From assembly GCF_019112545.1 (NCBI RefSeq), contig NW_025064892.1, forward strand, positions 248,001 to 312,000: a stretch of DNA of 64,000 nucleotides, in the 5' to 3' direction. The notes beneath the pieces were generated by a model. The model saw only the letters and a program-made list of their open reading frames with translations. It did not search any database and was not told the DNA's origin. Source of the DNA: Guyanagaster necrorhizus. Lineage: Eukaryota; Basidiomycota; Agaricomycetes; Agaricales; Physalacriaceae. Numbering within the stretch: position 1 is the first letter of the stretch; each line of letters starts with the position of its first letter. Made by a program: the position numbers and the translations under genes. Of this stretch, positions 59,236 through 64,000 are shown piece after piece.

Positions 59236-61508
59236 ATGGCTGACGTGCGTAGTACGTTTCTCGCTTCTCCGGATCATCCTCTATTAACTTCTTCATAGGC
59301 AAATGCTCTCAAAGACCTGGGCAATAAGGCCTTTTCCGCAAAGGAATACGATAAAGCAATCGATCTTTTTTCGCAGGCGATAACCATCGATCCTAAGAAT
59401 CACGTTCTTTATTCTAATCGTAGTGCGGCGAAAGCTGGGAAAAAGCAGTGGGCTCAGGCCCTGGCTGATGCAGAACAGGTGTGGCGTTATTAGGGGTGAT
59501 TATAATTCGATGAGTTACTAATGCTTGAACGTCTAGTGCATTGCCGTTAATCCCTCGTGGTCGAAAGGATATGCCAGGAAGGGTGCTGCCCTGCACGGCG
59601 CACGGAAATACGACGACGCTGTCGCTGCGTACGAGGCCGGCTTGAAGCTAGAAGATAGTCCTGCATTACGCAAGGGTTTGAAGGAAGTTCAGGATGCCAA
59701 GGGTACGTATGTTTCCTCATTATCTTGATGTTCCGTCCAGTGATGATGAAATATCAGCAGCGGATACATCCGAAGATGTACTAGGTCTTGGAAAACTGTT
59801 TTCAGACCCCAATCTTTTTGCCAAGTTGGCAGGAAATCCCAGGACGGCGAAGCATCTTGCAGACCCCAATTTTGCTCAGATGGTATGATTTAATCCCACG
59901 TTTCGTCGATGGATTTCTGAAAACTGGTGCTGTAGCTTCAAATGGTTCAGAAGAATCCCGCTTTAGCAAACGGGTATGTACCGACACGTTCGGCTGTATT
60001 GTCGTAGATTGATATGATGTTTTCAGCTTACTTTCAGGTGGCGATCCTCGAATGATTGATGTCCTGGGGGCTTTAATGGGTATCGACATGCAAGGGTTCA
60101 ACAGGCCTGAAGGATCCGATGAACTGCCTGAGGGTTATTCTAAAGTCGATCCTTCAGCTTCCACATCATCTCCGTCACCCCCGCAGCCAGCGGCTTCTTC
60201 ATTCCAGCCTTCTGCGTCGACGTCGGCGCCTCCTCCGCCCGCTTCTGAAGACGTGGAGATGGACGAGGAGGTTGCTGAGGAAGCTGTGGCGAAAAAAGAA
60301 GCTGAGGAGGCGAAGAGGATTGGGGGTGAAGCATACAAGAAGAGAAACTTTGATGAGGCCTTGCAGCAGTTCCAGAAAGCATGGGATTTGTGGCCGAAAG
60401 ATATTACTTTCCTCACCAATTTGGCAGGTGAGTACTTTGTTTGTAGTGTTACATATGTGCCTAATACCCTTAATAGCTGTGTTTTTCGAACAAGGAAACT
60501 ACGATAAGGCTATCGAAACCTGCGAGAAAGCAGTGGAAGAGGGTCGCTCAGTAAGCATACTTCTTCCTTTGTCTCTGTCGAGCCAACCCTCACCTATGTC
60601 GACATTCATCTAGCTTCGTGCAGACTACAAGCTCGTCGCCAAGGCGTACGGTCGTATAGGAACGTCATACTCAAAGAAGGGCGATCTTCCATCTGCGATC
60701 AAGTACTACGAAAAATCTTTAACGGAGCACCGTACCCCGGATATCTTAAACAAGCTCAGTGACGCTGAGCGGGCAAAGGCTGAAGGAGATCGTCAGGCTT
60801 ACATTGACCCCGAGAAGAGTCACATTGCGAGAGAAGAGGGTAACGCTCAATTCAAATCTGGCGACTTTGCAGGTGCGGTGAAGTCGTATACCGAGAGTAT
60901 CAAGAGAGATCCGACCGATGCACGAGGGTACAATAATCGGGCTGCTGCATATACAAAACTTGTTGCACTTCCGGAGGCCCTGAAAGATGCTAATGAAGCC
61001 ATTAAGATAGACCCGTCATTCGGTGTGTGTTTTCGCTCCCGTTTCACGTCAAGGAGTGTTTGCTTAACTCGTTATTTGATATCGTATAGTTAAAGCATAC
61101 ATCCGGAAGTCCAACATCTTGTTCTCCATGCGCGAGTATACCAAGGCTCTGGAGGCCATTCAGGAGGCTACGGACCATGATACCGAGCGCAAGCATGCGG
61201 GGGAGATCTCACAGCAGGAGATGAAGATCCAGCAAGCCATTTGGAATCAACGGGGTAATGAGACCCAGGAGGAGACACTGGAGCGAGCGATGAGAGATCC
61301 CGAGGTTGCTGTAAGTTCTTTGTATCTGTTACTCCGTTAAATGCTCATATGATCCATCATACAGGGCATTATGAACGACCCTATCATGCAGCAAATTCTC
61401 CAGCAAGCACAGGGAGATCCACAAGCATTGCAGGATCACATGAAGAACCCCGTTGTGAGGAGCAAGATTCAAAAACTAGTTAATGCGGGGATCATTAGGA
61501 TGAGATAG
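59236..61508 (+). CDS. STI1: Hsp70/Hsp90 co-chaperone STI1 (Hop)
   Basis: Sti1 bridges Hsp70 and Hsp90 for client transfer. Exon 1 (59236-59244) encodes MAD; the next starts ANALKDLGNKAFSAKEYDKAIDLFSQAITIDPKNHVLYSNRSAA, the TPR1 domain. DP1 follows, with LFSDPNLFAKLAGNPRTAKHLADPNFAQM. After DPRMIDVLGALMGIDMQGF comes an Ala/Ser/Pro linker with acidic DVEMDEEV, then TPR2A (EEAKRIGGEAYKKRNFDEALQQFQKAWDLWPKD, AVFFEQGNYDKAIETCEKAVEEG, YGRIGTSYSKKGDLPSAIKYYEKSL). TPR2B is AREEGNAQFKSGDFAGAVKSYTESIKRDP and YNNRAAAYTKL. DP2 ends the protein: IMNDPIMQQILQQAQGDPQALQDHMKNPVVRSKIQKLVNAGIIRMR, then TAG. Domain order and length are those of the family. About eight introns. Confidence 0.96.
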
Positions 61509-62925
61509 AAAATTAGGGATTTTCTTGGGTTTTTAAGCGTTAGTTGAATATTATCGTTTGTCATTGGTTGCTAACGCTTTAGTACTTACATAGTTTGTGA
61601 GAACCCGTACTAGCTTACAATCTGGGTTGGACAGACCTCAGCATGTTATGCATGACTTTATACTAAGCGACAGTATTGTTCCTTCAACCTCTGTCCTGAT
61701 CTGAAATCTTGTTTACTTGTATAGCCATCTTCTACACACATGATTGAATCGAAGCCCGTCCTTAGCAGAACTTGGAGGGCACGCAGCGGAACTCGGTGAG
61801 ACCTGATATCATGGAGTTGACTCTTAAGGAACTAGGAACCACCAAGATCACCATTACCGGATCCAATGTAGTAACTGAAAACCAAAATGACGAAGAGTCC
61901 CAGAGGTCATGACGGCCGTACCGTGAAATCACCGCCGTTCATACAAACCTCTGTGGCTGGCTCGCCCCAGTGACGGTGCTATTGATGTGTGGAGGCAGAG
62001 GTGGCACTTGAGCGGTCGGCCATCAACTTACCGAGCTTGCTCCAGAGCGTGGTAATTGAATCTCCCATCCTGCACGTTTCGAAATCATCATGACGGGGTT
62101 GCCAGTCCTCTAGACAGATCCACGAAGCGACTGAAATGTGTGGGTGCAACCCTGTCAGGCACGACAACAGCATGGTCGGCTCAGAATACGAGTCGACAAT
62201 TCTGAACATGGAATTCATCGGCATCAGGGTTACAATACCATCGGACGCTGACAAAATCCGATCCCACTGGTTTTGACAATGTCGGCTCGACCCCAGATCC
62301 TTTGGTTCCTGAACCCGCCAAAGTAAGTTGTCGGATGCCGTTCTTTGCGAGGCTGCGAAAGACAGAACATGGTCACAGACCTACTATCCATACCAGAAAG
62401 GTCGTCCTGCAGACCGTGAAACGTGATCTTCAGAAGTGTGTAAAGCTGTGGTGTACATTCAGGTACCCGCTCTAACTATGCCACGAAACTCTGGAGGTAT
62501 CAAAGGGGCTTGGAAGATCATATGCGCTGACCTTGAAAAACGGAAACGCGCAGACACCGACATAGACAGTAAAATGTAGTCACGCACGTCAAGAAAGACA
62601 AACTCACTAGAACCTCGCGGGGTTCGTAATTATGAACAAGCCGTGAAGGCGAATCTCCATTGTTACCATTCGGAAAGATGGGATGTCGACTGTTTCCGTA
62701 AGCAGCGTTGTCGTTTTGTGAGAAAAGTCCCCGGAGGTAATCTTTCTGGAGGATAGATGGAGATCATCTGGGGCTTGGTGGTGGACCTTCAACAGTCGGA
62801 TGTTCCCGAAGTCGTTAGCAGATGGCATAAAGACAACGTTACTTTGTATTCGGTCTAAAAACTCGCAGCAAAAACAAACTTGCATCTATCTTCCTTGGGT
62901 TCCCTAGAGTGTGCCCTCTCCTACA
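61509..62925. other. Gene-poor region right of STI1
   Basis: About 1.4 kb. Minus-strand frames at 61979-62254 and 62607-62885 are open but lack a motif I can name. They might be fragments of another F-box or LRR-type gene, like the one at the right edge, but this is not supported. Confidence 0.4.
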
Positions 62926-64000
62926 ATGCCTATACAAATGACTGATTGGACCCGCTACAGATGTGGCGTAGCACCATTTGATGGCCTATTAGACGCTGAA
63001 ACTAAGGCTGCGCTTGCTTTATTAACCCCTCAGCCACGGTCCACTTCCAGAGGCAACATTCGACGAGGTCTGCGATATTAACACCGATGCTCTGATCAGA
63101 AGCCTTGACTTTCTCAATTAAAGTGTTCTTGGCCTGGAAGACGCCTTTCAGAAGTTGAAAAGAGTGCGTCATGACGCTGACCAGGCGCTGCATGCCCATA
63201 GAATCGCTGTTTCCCCCATCCGACGTCTTCCTCCCGAAATACTGTCAGAATTTTTCCTACGCGCGAGGAAGACGGACGAAGAAACCCTCTATGCGAAATA
63301 CAGCATTACGAAGACGCGGTAGGTACCTGAGTTTCTAGCTACGTTTGTCGCTTATGGAGAACTATATCCCTGTTGGCGAGTTGCAGTACTGATTGTCATG
63401 TTCTTCCAAAGCCCATCAGTGTCCACATTCCAGTTGATGAGACATGGAAAAACATGTCTATTGTAGACGACGCCTCCATCTGTCATTCGGCCGCTTCGAT
63501 TCTTTCGACGGCCATCAATCGTTGTCGTTATCGGACTACCCTACGGGGGTCTTACTCAAGACACTCTATTCAGAGTCCTTTTTTCACATTCACATCAATG
63601 GAGGGTATACCTTGAAGCGGATTGCAACGGGTCTTCTATGTGGGATATTCTTCGCGCGGTACGGTGGCGTCTTTCCATGCTGCGAAAGATATCCTTTCGC
63701 TACGGCGACTACAATCCCAGATCAGCTGTCAATATCTTCGAAATTGCTCCTCAATTGATGGACGTAACGCTGATACCAGAAAGTCCGTGCCTGGTGCCCT
63801 TCCGGCTTCCCTACTCACAACTTCATCGAATTCGATACTACGAAAGTGATACAAGGCACCAGCTCGATATCCTCCTGCAATACCATGGCCTTGAGGAATA
63901 TATCGGAATGTACGCATGGTGCAGCCAAGTTTCACGGGAATCCAAAATGCTTGGTTTCCTACAACGATTCCATTTTGGATAATCTGACACTTCCACATTT
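62926..64000 (+). pseudogene. F-box protein relic, frameshifted, cut by window edge
   Basis: Around 63205 the + strand reads HRIAVSPIRRLPPEILSEFFL, the N-terminal F-box signature of the large agaricomycete F-box family. After a GTAGGT...TTGCAG intron (about 63317-63386), family-like blocks occur in order: PISVHIPVDETW, AASILSTAINR, SLSLSDYPTGVLLKTLYSESF, WDILRAVRWRLSMLRKISF, AVNIFEIAPQLMDVTLI and ECTHGAAKFHGNPKCL...LDNLTLPHF. They lie in alternating frames: one change near 63510-63530, one near 63605-63620 and one near 63880, each with no room for an intron. The 5' part before 63140 also meets a stop. I read it as a decaying gene copy continuing beyond the window. Confidence 0.6.

Overview
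The window is nuclear DNA from a filamentous basidiomycete, most likely an agaricomycete. Genes are dense on both strands and interrupted by many 45-60 nt GT...AG introns. The gene set is typical for that group: an APSES/ankyrin cell-cycle factor, a DEP-RGS protein, UDP-xylose synthase, a Zn2Cys6 factor and an F-box relic with the IRRLPPEIL motif. I see no plasmid, prokaryotic, CRISPR, rRNA or tRNA signal.

Layout, left to right. The 3' part of a CDC14 phosphatase (1-1359, +) is followed by a P450-like relic, kinetochore NNF1 (-), a gene-poor 1.9 kb, tRNA deaminase TAD1 (-), TTI2 (+), a small unknown protein (+), and an MBF-type APSES factor (+). Next come a decayed helicase-like stretch, a membrane protein with an in-frame stop (-), mitochondrial MSS1 (-) divergent from calcineurin B (+), and a WDR89-like WD40 protein (-) divergent from a large coiled-coil protein (+). 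A secreted Ser/Gly-rich repeat protein (-) follows, then the complex I MLRQ/B12D subunit (+), D-arabinose dehydrogenase (+), ENP1/bystin (-) divergent from UXS1 (+), an alpha/beta-hydrolase-like protein (-), an unknown protein (-), a DEP-RGS regulator (+), a cytochrome-b5/MAPR protein (+), two small unknown genes (-), NUP120/160 (+), a Zn2Cys6 factor (-), STI1 (+), and a frameshifted F-box relic at the right edge.

Most loci are housekeeping: mitosis, TTT complex, tRNA modification, ribosome biogenesis, nuclear pore, chaperone and respiration. They show no operon-like logic, only several compact divergent pairs (226-293 bp between start codons). Calcineurin B and the RGS protein are signalling parts, but they are not adjacent.

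The most interesting object is the secreted protein at 27378-30359. Its low-complexity tail is built from repeats of about 227 residues, each closing with a short Arg/Lys-aromatic island that resembles a Kex2 site. Two genes (15932-16911 and 46737-47417) read in one frame through a TAA codon that no normal intron removes. Exon boundaries were worked out by eye from splice sites and reading phase; where exon lengths summed to a whole number of codons, the entry says so.
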